A program made the position numbers and the translations under genes. Under the pieces are notes generated by a model. The model was not told the DNA's origin. It worked only from the letters and a program-made list of their open reading frames with translations, and did not search any database. Positions 39,620-49,346 of a stretch of 51,455 nt of DNA are shown here, in pieces. The stretch lies in NCBI GenBank assembly GCA_002897895.1, contig BDSY01000078.1, positions 1-51,455 on the forward strand. The letters run 5' to 3'. Position 1 is the first letter of the stretch. Every line of letters begins with the position of its first letter. This DNA is from a bacterium BMS3Abin06. Lineage in GTDB: Bacteria > Nitrospirota > Thermodesulfovibrionia > UBA6902.

Positions 39620-40037
39620 ATATCTCCTCTTCTTTCTTTCTCATTTTCCCTGCCCTGTATCTTGAATTCTCATGTTCGTAACCTGAAAGATGAAGTACGC
39701 CGTGAATCAGGAGATGATATATTTCATCATAAAATCCTGTTCCATAAGCTTCTGCCTGGGATTCCGCCCTCGCCACATTTATGACGACATCTCCGAGGAT
39801 ATTGCCGGCTTCACTATGATTCAGGGGGAGTTGCGCTTCAAAAGAAAGCACATCAGTGCTTTTTTTAATGCCCCGGTAATCATTGTTCAGCTGTAACATC
39901 TTTCTGTCGCCGACAAACAGGATGCTTAACTCAGCCGTTGGTTGTTCCAGAAGGGAGAGGATATTGCGGGCTGTTTTTGTTAGCTTTGTCTTGTTAAGGG
40001 GCTTGTGCCTTTGCCGGTTTTTTATGAGTATTTTCAT
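39585..40037 (-). CDS. ybeY: Endoribonuclease YbeY
   Basis: YbeY is a zinc-dependent endoribonuclease needed for 16S rRNA 3' maturation and ribosome quality control. The 150-residue protein has the invariant HGVLHLSGYEHE zinc motif (H-x3-H-x5-H) near residue 115, preceded by the STDVLSF signature. It overlaps the end of the 7TM-HD gene by 44 bp and the start of the DgkA-PAP2 gene by 35 bp. The order phoH-(HD protein)-ybeY-dgkA is the classic arrangement. Confidence 0.95.
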   Translation of the reverse strand: MKILIKNRQRHKPLNKTKLTKTARNILSLLEQPTAELSILFVGDRKMLQLNNDYRGIKKSTDVLSFEAQLPLNHSEAGNILGDVVINVARAESQAEAYGTGFYDEIYHLLIHGVLHLSGYEHENSRYRAGKMRKKEEEIFDAVKKMDSKH

Positions 40038-41484
40038 GTTCTATGTCAAAGCCCGGATAATTGATGCGTTTGTGATACATGCTGGTCAAAAGGTAAACAA
40101 AGTGGGTCTTGATTTCCCGGATGTCTTTAAGCGTTAACTCACAGTTATCTAATTGACCGTCGATAAAACAGTGATTGATGATTCTGTCGACAAGCAGCGA
40201 AACCCTTGCAGGCGATGTATCGGTGAGCACCCTTGATGCGGCTTCGACTGCGTCTGCCATGAGCACCAGGGCTGCAACACGGCTCTGGGGTTTGGGGCCG
40301 GGATACCTGAAATCCTCTTCTGTAAGCGGCGTTATGTTATCCTGCTGTTCCTTTGCCTTCTGGTAAAAAAAGGTCTGGACCGATGTCCCGTGATGCTGCT
40401 GGATAATGTCTATTATCACCGGCGGGAGCTTATGTTTTTTTGCAAGCTCAACCCCTTCTTTTACGTGCGACAGCAGGATCAGGCTGCTCATGCGGGGCGC
40501 AAGTTTGTCGTGCTTGCCAACAGATGCAATCTGGTTTTCAATAAAGTAATCCGGCATCTTGATTTTTCCGATGTCGTGGTAGTAAGCGCTTACTCTCGCC
40601 AGCAGGGGATTGACGCCCACTTCTTCGGCAGCGGCTTCGGCTAAATTGCCGACTATGATGCTGTGGTGGTACGTGCCGGGAGCTTCGACTAAAAGTTCCC
40701 GCATCAGCGGCTGATTAAGGTCGAGGAGTTCGAGGAGGCTGATGTCGGTTGTGAGTTTAAATATGTATTCAAACAGGGGCAGAAGGGCTGAAACCAGTGT
40801 GACAACGAGAATGCCGTTTAAAAAGGCCGAACCAGCGGCCACAAGCGGGGCTATGCTTAACAACTGCCCCCTGAAGAGGGTTATGATCAGGGCGGCAAAT
40901 ACACATACCAGACTTACGAAAAAACCGGCCTTCCAGATAGCTGAACGTTTCTTGCATCTTATAACACCAAATGCGGCTGTAAGGCCGGATGCAAATACAA
41001 AGATGGAATAAAGCGGGCTGTTGAGCCATAATCCCGCGATAAGGCTTGTTATGACTGTAAAAATAATAGCAGTATGGATATCTATTAAAAGGGCGGTCAG
41101 CATTGATCCGCTTGCAAGCGGAACAGCATATACGAGTAAAAAAGGGTCAACAGCGCCAAGCCACTTGGTGAAGCCTTCCAGGACATAATAAAAGGTGCGG
41201 CCGATAATAAGATTGCCGGACATCAATACGCCGATAAGGATCAGCATCTTATAATCTTTTTTGATCTCCGGTTTATAACGGATAAAATCCTTGTACATTA
41301 TCAGGAGAAGGAGGGCGACTATAAGAGTGGCGCCGGTTACTGTTTCCAGGGAAAATTTATTGCCCCAGATTATGGAGATGTCCAGAAGCGCAGAAAAGAA
41401 GAGGAGGAGGGAATACTTTATTATTTTGTCCCGGTCGAATGTGAAGAACCGGTTTTTTTTGTCCTTTGGTTTATTATTTTTCAT
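39994..41484 (-). CDS. Short PgpH-like 7TM-HDIG membrane protein
   Basis: Residues about 20-250 hold seven or so membrane segments; residues about 270-450 hold an HD domain with HHSIIVGNLAEAAAE, YYHDIGKIKMPDYF and QHHGT. PgpH/YqfF proteins have this layout and hydrolyse cyclic di-AMP, but they also carry an extracellular domain between the first two membrane segments and reach about 700 residues. This one has only 496 and lacks that domain, so the sensing part is absent. The ATG overlaps the phoH stop as ATGA. Confidence 0.85.
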   Translation of the reverse strand: MKNNKPKDKKNRFFTFDRDKIIKYSLLLFFSALLDISIIWGNKFSLETVTGATLIVALLLLIMYKDFIRYKPEIKKDYKMLILIGVLMSGNLIIGRTFYYVLEGFTKWLGAVDPFLLVYAVPLASGSMLTALLIDIHTAIIFTVITSLIAGLWLNSPLYSIFVFASGLTAAFGVIRCKKRSAIWKAGFFVSLVCVFAALIITLFRGQLLSIAPLVAAGSAFLNGILVVTLVSALLPLFEYIFKLTTDISLLELLDLNQPLMRELLVEAPGTYHHSIIVGNLAEAAAEEVGVNPLLARVSAYYHDIGKIKMPDYFIENQIASVGKHDKLAPRMSSLILLSHVKEGVELAKKHKLPPVIIDIIQQHHGTSVQTFFYQKAKEQQDNITPLTEEDFRYPGPKPQSRVAALVLMADAVEAASRVLTDTSPARVSLLVDRIINHCFIDGQLDNCELTLKDIREIKTHFVYLLTSMYHKRINYPGFDIEHENTHKKPAKAQAP

Positions 41485-42494
41485 GCGTTATTATTACGGC
41501 TTTTTTCAAATTTTTCATAAGCCTTTACTATCTCCTGCACTAATTTATGTCTTACCACATCCTTTTCGGAAAAGTAAACAAAGCAGAGGCCCTTTATCCC
41601 TTTGAGAATTTTCTCTGTCTCTATCAGTCCCGATACCCTTCCTGCAGGGAGGTCGATCTGGGTGATGTCTCCTGTAATAACGGTCTTTGAATTAAACCCC
41701 AGCCTCGTGAGATACATCTTCATCTGCTCTGAAGTTGTGTTTTGCGCCTCATCTAATATTATAAAAGAGTCATTCAGGGTTCTGCCCCTCATGAAGGCAA
41801 GCGGCGCTATCTCGATTATTCCCCTGTCTATAAGACGGTAAGCCTTTTCAGCCTCCATCATGTCAAAGAGGGCATCATACAGAGGCCGGAGATAAGGATT
41901 AACTTTTTCACTTATGTCTCCGGGCAGAAAACCGAGTCTTTCACCGGCTTCAACAGCAGGCCGCGCCAGAATGATTCTGCTTACCTGTTTTTTAAGCAGT
42001 GCGTTTATTGCCATGGCCATTGCGAGATATGTCTTGCCTGTTCCGGCAGGGCCTATGCCGATGACCATATCATACGTCTTTATTGCTTCGATATACCTTT
42101 TCTGTGTCTCTGATCTCGGGACTATGAACTTCTTTTTTGATGATACGGGGATATTGCTCAGGAAATATTCCTTAAGCGAACCCGGAGAGTCTTTCCGGAT
42201 AGTCTCATTTTTTGAAGAGGAACTGTCCGGGGAAGTATCGTCAACGGCCTTTAAAACATATCTTATGTCTTCCGGGCTGATGACATAGCCATTGGAATTT
42301 ATTGAATACAGCTCCTTAATAAACTTTTCAGCTTTATTGACAGACCTTTCTTCACCCTGGAGAAATACTTTGCTGCCCCTGATCGAAGCTTCAATATCAA
42401 GGGCCTCTTCCATGACCTTCAGAGTTTCATCAAGCCTTCCATATATTGATGAAAGGTCTTTTTCTTCACCGAAATCCAGCTCGATCTTAGCCGT
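41481..42494 (-). CDS. PhoH-like ATPase with an apparent ACG start codon
   Basis: The conserved N-terminal KH-like block of PhoH (reading AKIELDFGEEKDLSSIYGRLDETLKVMEE) begins 27 codons upstream of the first ATG in frame (42413), which has no good ribosome-binding site. An AAGGAG site is 7 bases upstream of ACG at 42494, so I place the start there (337 residues). No ATG, GTG or TTG lies between that site and the conserved block. The ATPase core has GPAGTGKT, ILDEAQN and the GDITQIDLP motif. Function is linked to RNA metabolism; the gene is in the classic phoH-ybeY operon. The annotated ATG would give 310 residues. Confidence 0.8.
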   Translation of the reverse strand, partial: TAKIELDFGEEKDLSSIYGRLDETLKVMEEALDIEASIRGSKVFLQGEERSVNKAEKFIKELYSINSNGYVISPEDIRYVLKAVDDTSPDSSSSKNETIRKDSPGSLKEYFLSNIPVSSKKKFIVPRSETQKRYIEAIKTYDMVIGIGPAGTGKTYLAMAMAINALLKKQVSRIILARPAVEAGERLGFLPGDISEKVNPYLRPLYDALFDMMEAEKAYRLIDRGIIEIAPLAFMRGRTLNDSFIILDEAQNTTSEQMKMYLTRLGFNSKTVITGDITQIDLPAGRVSGLIETEKILKGIKGLCFVYFSEKDVVRHKLVQEIVKAYEKFEKSRNNNA

Positions 42495-42571
42495 GTCTGC
42501 TCTCCTTTTTTACTGCAACTACTCTTATATAACCTATTATATGAAAGAATATCAAGAATAAAAACATTGAG

Positions 42572-43612
42572 CTACTTTATCAACATCGCATCACCATACG
42601 AGAAAAGCCGGTACTCTTTTTTTAGAGCCTCGGCATAAGCCTTTTTCAAAAGCCCGAGTCCTGAAAATGCCGATGCAAGCATCATGGGCGTTGATCCGGG
42701 CAGATGAAAATTTGTGATAATGGCATCTACTATCTTAAATCTGAATCCGGGATAAATAAAAATTGAAGCCTTTCCCGCACCCGGCTTTATCCTGGTTTCC
42801 GTCCCGTCTCCGGCAGATGCCTCAAGCGCCCTCGTGACAGTTGTGCCCACGGCAATAACCCTTCTGCCTTCTGCCCCGGCGGAATTAATTGCAGCAGCAG
42901 TTGCCTCAGGAATTTCATACGACTCTTCATCCATCTGATGATCTCTTATATCTGTAACTGTAAGCGGCTTGAAAGTGCCGTGGCCCACATGGAGAGTTAT
43001 GGCCTTGATCTCAATGCCTTTTCCCTTTATGGAATTCAGGAGACTGTCTGTAAAATGCAATCCTGCAGTAGGCGCGGCAACAGCGCCTTCTTTTTTTGCG
43101 TATACGGTTTGATACTGCTCTGAATCTGATTTCAGAGCTCCTCTTTTTATGTAAACAGGCAGGGGCATTACGCCGATTTCGTTTAAAAAAAATTTTATAT
43201 CAGCCCTCTCTGTATCCGGCAATCCGGAATTCAGGTCAAATTTTACCCTTGCAACAGTTCCGTTTAAACGCGACACATCTGCCGTAATTCCGTGTGTGAG
43301 AATAATTTTACCTTCATGCACTCCCTTAACAAGCGCATCCCATGTATTTATATCGAGTTCTTTCAGCAGGGTTATTTCAGCTTTCCCCCCTGAAGGCTTG
43401 ACCCCGCAGAGGCGTACAGGAACGACTTTAGTGTCATTGAGAACAAGGAGATCACCGGGAGCGAGATAGTCGATAATATCTTTAAAAACCCTGTGTTCGA
43501 ATTTGTTCGATTTCCTGTCCAGAACGAATAATTTTGAAGAATCCCGCTCCTTCAGCGGATGCAGGGCTATTTGATCTTCGGGTATGTGATAGTCAAAAGC
43601 TGATAGTTTCAC
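42572..43612 (-). CDS. queA: S-adenosylmethionine:tRNA ribosyltransferase-isomerase
   Basis: QueA transfers the ribosyl part of SAM to preQ1 at tRNA position 34 to give epoxyqueuosine. The 346-residue protein starts with GTG at 43612 (KLSAFDYHIPEDQIALHP). It contains the conserved block LLVLNDTKVVPVRL, AAPTAGLHFT, THVGHGTF-like ITLHVGHGTF and a C-terminal SYGDAML. Length is normal. tgt, its usual partner, is not in the window. It may be cotranscribed with the DUF2905 gene 17 bp upstream. Confidence 0.97.
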   Translation of the reverse strand: MKLSAFDYHIPEDQIALHPLKERDSSKLFVLDRKSNKFEHRVFKDIIDYLAPGDLLVLNDTKVVPVRLCGVKPSGGKAEITLLKELDINTWDALVKGVHEGKIILTHGITADVSRLNGTVARVKFDLNSGLPDTERADIKFFLNEIGVMPLPVYIKRGALKSDSEQYQTVYAKKEGAVAAPTAGLHFTDSLLNSIKGKGIEIKAITLHVGHGTFKPLTVTDIRDHQMDEESYEIPEATAAAINSAGAEGRRVIAVGTTVTRALEASAGDGTETRIKPGAGKASIFIYPGFRFKIVDAIITNFHLPGSTPMMLASAFSGLGLLKKAYAEALKKEYRLFSYGDAMLIK

Positions 43613-43629
43613 TTAATATACAGGGGGTT

Positions 43630-43863
43630 TCATTTCCGGCTGATAAAATAAAAAATCAGGGACAATATAATACTCAACAGAATACTTGTTGCAACTGGAA
43701 AATAAAAAGTAAAGTTCTTTTTTTGTATAACTATGTCTCCGGGCAGCTTTCCCAAAAACGGGATGCCGCTGTTTTTGAATAAAAGCAATAAAGCGCCGAG
43801 CGCAGCAATTATAATACCAAAAACAATCAGGAGTTTTGCTGTCTGTTGTATGATATCGGGCAT
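43630..43863 (-). CDS. DUF2905-family small membrane protein
   Basis: The 77-residue protein has two membrane segments (about 10-29 and 54-75) and the family signature GIPFLGKLPGDI between them. DUF2905 genes are commonly found beside queA or ruvB. Function unknown. Confidence 0.88.
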   Translation of the reverse strand: MPDIIQQTAKLLIVFGIIIAALGALLLLFKNSGIPFLGKLPGDIVIQKKNFTFYFPVATSILLSIILSLIFYFISRK

Positions 43864-43997
43864 GTTCTTTTTAAGTCACGGCATTATTTTAATTTTACCA
43901 GTCAGCAAAACAGAAAGCAAAGATTTCAAAAAGTCTCTGCTTAAACGTCTGTTTTGCATGTTATTATTCTTCAGGGAATAAAAAATTGAGATCAACC

Positions 43998-45245
43998 ATG
44001 CAAACAGAAAAATATGATCTTGCAATTATTGGAGCCGGACCTGCCGGCATGATGGCCGCATTGCGTGCATCTGAATGCGGGGCCAATGTTGTTCTCCTGG
44101 AAAAAAATCATGTTCCGGGAATAAAGCTCTTAATGACGGGCAAAGAAAGGTGCAACATAACTAATGCTGAAACCGATCCCCGGAAATTTGCAGCCAATTT
44201 TGGAAAAAACGGCAAATTCCTCCTGACTGCTTTCTATCGTTTTGGAATAGAGGAGACAATTGATTTTTTTCATAATAATAATCTGAAAACAAAGACTGAA
44301 CGGGGCGGACGGATATTTCCGGAAAGTGATAAATCAAAGGATGTGCAGAATCTTTTTCTCAGACTCATTAAAAAAAACAACATCACTCTGCTGACCGGTT
44401 GCAGGATAAAAAAAATCTCTCAAAATCAAAATATGATAGAAAAAATTATTCTTGACAATACGGAAATTAAAGCTGAAAATTATCTCATCAGTACAGGGGG
44501 GCTTTCTTATCCACTGACAGGCTCTACCGGTGAAGGGTATAAGTGGGCAGAGCAAATGGGACATGCAATTATAAAACCTGAACCCGCACTTACGCCGGTA
44601 TCAGTAAAGGAAAAATGGGTAAAGGAGTTAGAAGGGTTAAGCCTGAAAAACGTCCGGATTTCCGTTTATCAAAACAATAAAAAACAGGATGACCGCTTCG
44701 GCGAAGCCTTATTTACCGGTAATGGCCTGAGCGGGCCGATAATCCTGGATATGAGTAAATCAATAGGCAAATTGCTTGCCAATGGAAAGACCGGTTTGTT
44801 CATTGATTTCAAACCGGCTTTAGACTTTAATATATTGGATAAAAGAATCCTGCGGGATCTGGAAAAGTATAATAACAGGTCAATAAAAAATATACTGCCT
44901 GAATTGCTTCCAAAAAAACTGATCCCCGTAATGCTTGAACTGGCAAAGGTGGACCCTGATAAAAAAGGCCACTCCATAACAAAAGATGAACGCAAAAAAC
45001 TGCGATTACTTTTAAAAGAATTCTCCTTAACAATAAAAGGCCTGTCAGGATTCAACAAGGCGATAATCACCACAGGAGGTATAAGTTTAAGAGAGGTTGA
45101 TCCGAAAACCATGCGGTCAAGGATAGTAAATAATTTGTACTTTGCCGGCGAAATCCTGGACATAGACGGGCCTACAGGGGGATATAATCTGCAAGTTTGC
45201 TGGAGTACCGGATATCTTGCGGGAGAGAGTGCGGCGAAAAATTAA
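43998..45245 (+). CDS. BaiN/HI0933-family FAD-dependent oxidoreductase
   Basis: The 415-residue flavoprotein has the FAD-binding GAGPAGMMAA (about 12-21) with VVLLEKN, GKERCNITN, GGLSYPLTGSTG and the C-terminal GEILDIDGPTGGYNLQVCWSTG, all HI0933/YhiN features. I start at ATG 43998; an upstream TTG four codons earlier has no better ribosome-binding site. No partner is adjacent. The name BaiN comes from a bile-acid reductase, but most members have no proven substrate. Confidence 0.88.
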   Translation: MQTEKYDLAIIGAGPAGMMAALRASECGANVVLLEKNHVPGIKLLMTGKERCNITNAETDPRKFAANFGKNGKFLLTAFYRFGIEETIDFFHNNNLKTKTERGGRIFPESDKSKDVQNLFLRLIKKNNITLLTGCRIKKISQNQNMIEKIILDNTEIKAENYLISTGGLSYPLTGSTGEGYKWAEQMGHAIIKPEPALTPVSVKEKWVKELEGLSLKNVRISVYQNNKKQDDRFGEALFTGNGLSGPIILDMSKSIGKLLANGKTGLFIDFKPALDFNILDKRILRDLEKYNNRSIKNILPELLPKKLIPVMLELAKVDPDKKGHSITKDERKKLRLLLKEFSLTIKGLSGFNKAIITTGGISLREVDPKTMRSRIVNNLYFAGEILDIDGPTGGYNLQVCWSTGYLAGESAAKN

Positions 45246-45336
45246 ATCGTGATCCGTGACTGTTGTTCGTGTGTGTAAAAGAAAACGAATAACGTAAACG
45301 AGCATGAAAAACGGATTATAAGTTATATTAGAAGTC

Positions 45337-46683
45337 GTGAGATTCGAAGAACTGCATATACATGAAAAAGTCCTTGAGGGAATCAGGGCCGCAGGGTTTA
45401 CCGAGTGCACCCCGGTACAGGCCCGGACCCTGCCCGAGGCACTGAGCGGCAAGGACATCGCGGCCCAGGCCCAGACAGGCACCGGCAAGACCGCTGCCTT
45501 CCTGATCCCGATATTTTCGCGCATGCTCGCGGCACCTCCGCTAAGACGAGGCCCGTCACCCCGCGCACTCATCATCGCTCCGACGCGGGAACTCGTAATC
45601 CAGGTAGCTGCTGAGGCAAAGCTGCTTGGCGGTCCTGCCGGCTTCAGAATCGTCCCCGTGTTCGGCGGCATCGACTATCTGAAGCAGCGCGAGGAGATCT
45701 CAAAGGGCGTTGACGTGCTCGTAGGCACGCCGGGGAGGCTCATCGATTATCTCAAGCAGAAGGTCTACAGTCTGAAGAAGACCCGGTTCCTCGTGATTGA
45801 CGAGGCTGACCGCCTTTTCGATATGGGGTTCATCAGCGACCTCCGGTTCCTGCTAAGGAGGATGTCTCCTTATGACAAACGGCAGTCCATGCTCTTTTCC
45901 GCTACCCTTTCTCACCGCGTTCTTGAACTCTGCTATGAACACATGAACATGCCTGAGAAGGTTACGGTGACGCCCGAAAAGGTCACGGTGGAACAGATCG
46001 AACAGGGAATATATCACGTTGGCACGTCCGAGAAGTTCGGCCTTCTCCTCGGAATCCTCAGGCATGAACCGGCCGGCCGCTATCTGATCTTCTGCAACAC
46101 CAAGGCCGCAGCCGGACGGCTTGAGATATTTCTGAACGCCAATGGTTTAGTAACTGCCGCTATCACCGGAGACCTTCCCCAGAACAGACGGATGAAGGTG
46201 CTCTCCCGGTTTAAGGATGGCACATTACCGATCCTCGTGGCCACGGCTGTGGCAAGCCGTGGGCTCCATATCGATGGGGTGACGCACGTGATTAACTACG
46301 ACCTTCCCGAAGACCCGGAGGACTATGTGCACCGGATCGGCAGAACTGCCCGGGCCGGCGCCGGAGGCAGGGCGATAAGCCTTGCGTGCGAGAAATACGT
46401 CCATTCCCTCTCTGACATTGAGAAATACATCAGGCAGAAGATACCTCTCATGCCGCTGACAGAGGAAATGATCGTCACCGGTTATCGCAGGAGACCTGTC
46501 CATCCCGGGAAGAAAGTCGCCGCGTCACGTGGAAAAGAGTCCCGGCAACTACGACAGAAAGGAAAACCATCGAGAACGGCAAACACCTCCCGTGGGTCTG
46601 AAAAGGCCGGTTACAGTCGCCCGGCGAGAAAGAAACCATTTAAAAAAAAGAGTCCGGGCGTCAAAAATAAAATAAAAGATTAA
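45337..46683 (+). CDS. DEAD-box RNA helicase (RhlE/CsdA-like)
   Basis: The 448-residue protein starts with GTG and has the Q-motif (FEELHIHEKVLEGIRAAGFTECTPVQ), AQTGTGKT, PTRELV, DEAD in VIDEADRLFDMGF, SATL and HRIGRTARAG. A Lys/Arg/Ser-rich tail (from about 390) fits RNA binding. It unwinds RNA duplexes in ribosome assembly or mRNA decay. GC content and third-position use are visibly richer than in the flanking queA/BaiN region, as in the following tex gene, so both may derive from one transfer. Confidence 0.93.
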   Translation: MRFEELHIHEKVLEGIRAAGFTECTPVQARTLPEALSGKDIAAQAQTGTGKTAAFLIPIFSRMLAAPPLRRGPSPRALIIAPTRELVIQVAAEAKLLGGPAGFRIVPVFGGIDYLKQREEISKGVDVLVGTPGRLIDYLKQKVYSLKKTRFLVIDEADRLFDMGFISDLRFLLRRMSPYDKRQSMLFSATLSHRVLELCYEHMNMPEKVTVTPEKVTVEQIEQGIYHVGTSEKFGLLLGILRHEPAGRYLIFCNTKAAAGRLEIFLNANGLVTAAITGDLPQNRRMKVLSRFKDGTLPILVATAVASRGLHIDGVTHVINYDLPEDPEDYVHRIGRTARAGAGGRAISLACEKYVHSLSDIEKYIRQKIPLMPLTEEMIVTGYRRRPVHPGKKVAASRGKESRQLRQKGKPSRTANTSRGSEKAGYSRPARKKPFKKKSPGVKNKIKD

Positions 46684-46823
46684 AAATTCAAAATTGTGGA
46701 ATTAAAAATATTGTAATAGTTCACCCCTACTCTAACCCTGCCCGTCAACGGGGCAATGCTGAAGTATTACAAAATATTTGACAATAAAAGCTTCCCTGAT
46801 TCAGTTAATAATATGAGAAGACA

Positions 46824-49106
46824 ATGAACGAACTGCATATTCAGATAATCGCAAAAGAGCTTGCCGCCAAACCATCGCAGGTCAGGGCAGCAGCCGGGCT
46901 GCTTGACGAAGAGGCGTCCGTGCCCTTCATCGCCCGGTACCGGAAGGAGGCCACCGGAAGCCTTGACGAAGTGGCTGTCGCTGCCATAAGGGACAGGATC
47001 GAGCAGCTCAGGGAACTGGACAAGCGGCGTGAAGCTATTCTTAAATCCCTTGAAGAGCGGAAACTGCTTACAGAAAAATTGAAGGAGAATATCCAGAGGG
47101 CCGAAAGTATCACCGGCCTTGAGGATATTTATCTTCCCTTCCGCCCCAAACGCCGCACCAGGGCAACGATAGCAAAGGAGAAGGGGCTTGAGCCGCTCGC
47201 CTTAAGGATATTTGAACAGGTTGAAATGGACCCTGAAGCTGAAGCCTTGGCATTCACAGACCCTGAAAAAGGGATTGAGTCCATCGAGGATGCCCTTGCC
47301 GGTGCCCGGGACATCATCGCCGAATGGGTGAGCGAAGACCGGCAGACACGGGAAAGGATGCGTAAACTCTTTTCAGCCAAAGGCACCATGCGGTCGAAGG
47401 TGATCAAAGGGAAAGAGGAAGAAGGGATAAAGTACAAAGATTATTATGAATGGGAGGAGCCTGTCTCAAAGGCACCGTCACACAGGGTCCTGGCCATCCG
47501 GCGCGGGGAAAGCGAGGGGTTCCTTACCCTCCGCATAACGCCACCCGAAGATGAGGCCATTACCCTGCTTGAATCACTTTTCGTAAAAGGGAGCGGTCCG
47601 GCATCGGTACAGGTGAAATCCGCTGTCAGGGACAGCTACAAGCGTCTGCTCTCTTCTTCTATGGAGGGCGAGATACGCCTTGCTGTTAAGAAGCGGGCGG
47701 ATGAGGAGGCAATACGTGTCTTTGTCGAAAACCTGAGGCAGCTTCTGCTTGCCCCGCCCCTCGGCAGAAAGAGCGTACTCGCCATCGATCCCGGTTTCAG
47801 AACCGGGTGTAAGGTAGTCTGCCTGGACCAACAGGGGAAGCTGCTCCATAATGATACCGTCTATCCCCACTTTTCTGATAAGGGGGCTGAGGAAGCTGCC
47901 GGAAAGATCAGGGACCTCTGCAGCCGATTCAGGATCGAGTCCATAGCCATAGGCAACGGCACTGCCGGAAGGGAGACAGGATCTTTTATCAAGGAACTTG
48001 GCCTTCCGGGAGAGATCGACGTCGTGATGGTGAATGAGAACGGAGCATCCGTCTATTCTGCTTCAGAGGCAGCGCGGGAAGAATTTCCCGATTACGATCT
48101 GACTGTCCGCGGTTCGGTCTCGATCGGACGGCGGCTTATGGACCCCCTCGCTGAATTAGTGAAAATAGATCCCAAGTCCATTGGGGTCGGGCAATACCAG
48201 CATGACGTGGATCAGCCTGCCCTGAAGAAAAGCCTTGATAACGTGGTTATCAGTTGCGTCAATGGAGTGGGTGTTGAAGTGAACACAGCGAGCAGGCAGC
48301 TCCTCGCCTATGTCTCAGGGCTTGGACCACAGCTTGCAAAGGGTATTGTGCAGTACAGGAACCAACACGGCCCATTCAGATTACGGGAGGAACTCAGGAA
48401 GGTCCCCCGCCTCGGGCCAAAGGCCTTTGAGCAGGCAGCAGGGTTCCTCCGCATACGGGACGGTGAAAACCCCCTTGACGGGTCTGCAGTCCACCCCGAA
48501 AGCTATTACATTGTCGATGCCATGGCCCGGGATACGGGATGTTCTTTAGTCAACCTGATGAAAGACGAGGGGATCAGAAAAAAGATCGATCTTTCGCTAT
48601 ATTTGACCGACAGGGTCGGCATGCCCACCCTGAACGACATCATGGACGAGCTGGCCAGGCCGGGCCGGGACCCCAGGGAGCAGTTCGAGTCCTTTGCATT
48701 TGCCGAGGGCGTCGGGAAGATCGATGACGTAAAGTCCGGGATGAAGCTCCCCGGCATCGTCACCAATATCACCGCCTTCGGGGCCTTCGTGGATATAGGA
48801 GTCCATGAGGACGGACTTGTGCATATCAGCGAACTCTCCGACAGGTTTGTAAAAAACCCGGGGGACGTGGTGAAGGTACATCAGAAGGTTACTGTCACGG
48901 TACTGGAAGTGGATCTGCAGCGGAAACGGATTTCCCTCTCTATGAAGAACGGGCAGGCTCAGGCAAAAGCTCTACGCAAAAAAGAAGAGAAGAAGGCGCC
49001 TCCGAAGGCCGGGACAAAGCGTGATAAGAACAGAAAACCACCGGCCCGTTTTGCGAACAACCCCTTTTATGAGGCCTTCAGGAAAAAGCGATTTGAAGGG
49101 CGGTAA
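46824..49106 (+). CDS. tex: Tex-family RNA-binding protein
   Basis: The 760-residue protein has the Tex N-terminal helical domain, YqgF-like fold (LAIDPGFRTGCKVV, about 320-333), helix-hairpin-helix repeats (LGPQLAKGIVQYRNQHGPF), and a C-terminal S1 domain (about 640-710, GIVTNITAFGAFVDIGVHEDGLVHISEL). A Lys/Ala-rich tail follows. Tex binds nucleic acid and affects transcription and stress survival. The gene is GC-rich like the upstream helicase gene, from which it is separated by 140 bp with a TTGACA near 46778 and a hairpin. Length is normal. Confidence 0.95.
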   Translation: MNELHIQIIAKELAAKPSQVRAAAGLLDEEASVPFIARYRKEATGSLDEVAVAAIRDRIEQLRELDKRREAILKSLEERKLLTEKLKENIQRAESITGLEDIYLPFRPKRRTRATIAKEKGLEPLALRIFEQVEMDPEAEALAFTDPEKGIESIEDALAGARDIIAEWVSEDRQTRERMRKLFSAKGTMRSKVIKGKEEEGIKYKDYYEWEEPVSKAPSHRVLAIRRGESEGFLTLRITPPEDEAITLLESLFVKGSGPASVQVKSAVRDSYKRLLSSSMEGEIRLAVKKRADEEAIRVFVENLRQLLLAPPLGRKSVLAIDPGFRTGCKVVCLDQQGKLLHNDTVYPHFSDKGAEEAAGKIRDLCSRFRIESIAIGNGTAGRETGSFIKELGLPGEIDVVMVNENGASVYSASEAAREEFPDYDLTVRGSVSIGRRLMDPLAELVKIDPKSIGVGQYQHDVDQPALKKSLDNVVISCVNGVGVEVNTASRQLLAYVSGLGPQLAKGIVQYRNQHGPFRLREELRKVPRLGPKAFEQAAGFLRIRDGENPLDGSAVHPESYYIVDAMARDTGCSLVNLMKDEGIRKKIDLSLYLTDRVGMPTLNDIMDELARPGRDPREQFESFAFAEGVGKIDDVKSGMKLPGIVTNITAFGAFVDIGVHEDGLVHISELSDRFVKNPGDVVKVHQKVTVTVLEVDLQRKRISLSMKNGQAQAKALRKKEEKKAPPKAGTKRDKNRKPPARFANNPFYEAFRKKRFEGR

Positions 49107-49346
49107 AAATAAATCCGGATCAATGCACAGAGCAGGATATGCCGTGGCCTTCAACCCTTGTGAGTGGCTTGATATTCACATTGCAGGTCTTCTTCATTTA
49201 CTGTTTCCTTTCTCCATAAGGGGCGAAAACCCTCCGAAACACTCTATCCTGTCCATGATCGTTTCTTCGGAAAAGCCGTACTCATAGGTGGCCGAGACAT
49301 GGTTCCATAAGTTCCATATTTACAGGTTATAAGACCATAGAGGAAG

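Noticed and set aside
46778-46814. Strong promoter for tex built on TTGACA at 46778.
   Set aside because: The nearest TATAAT-like hexamers are 21 bp or more downstream, too far for a standard spacer.
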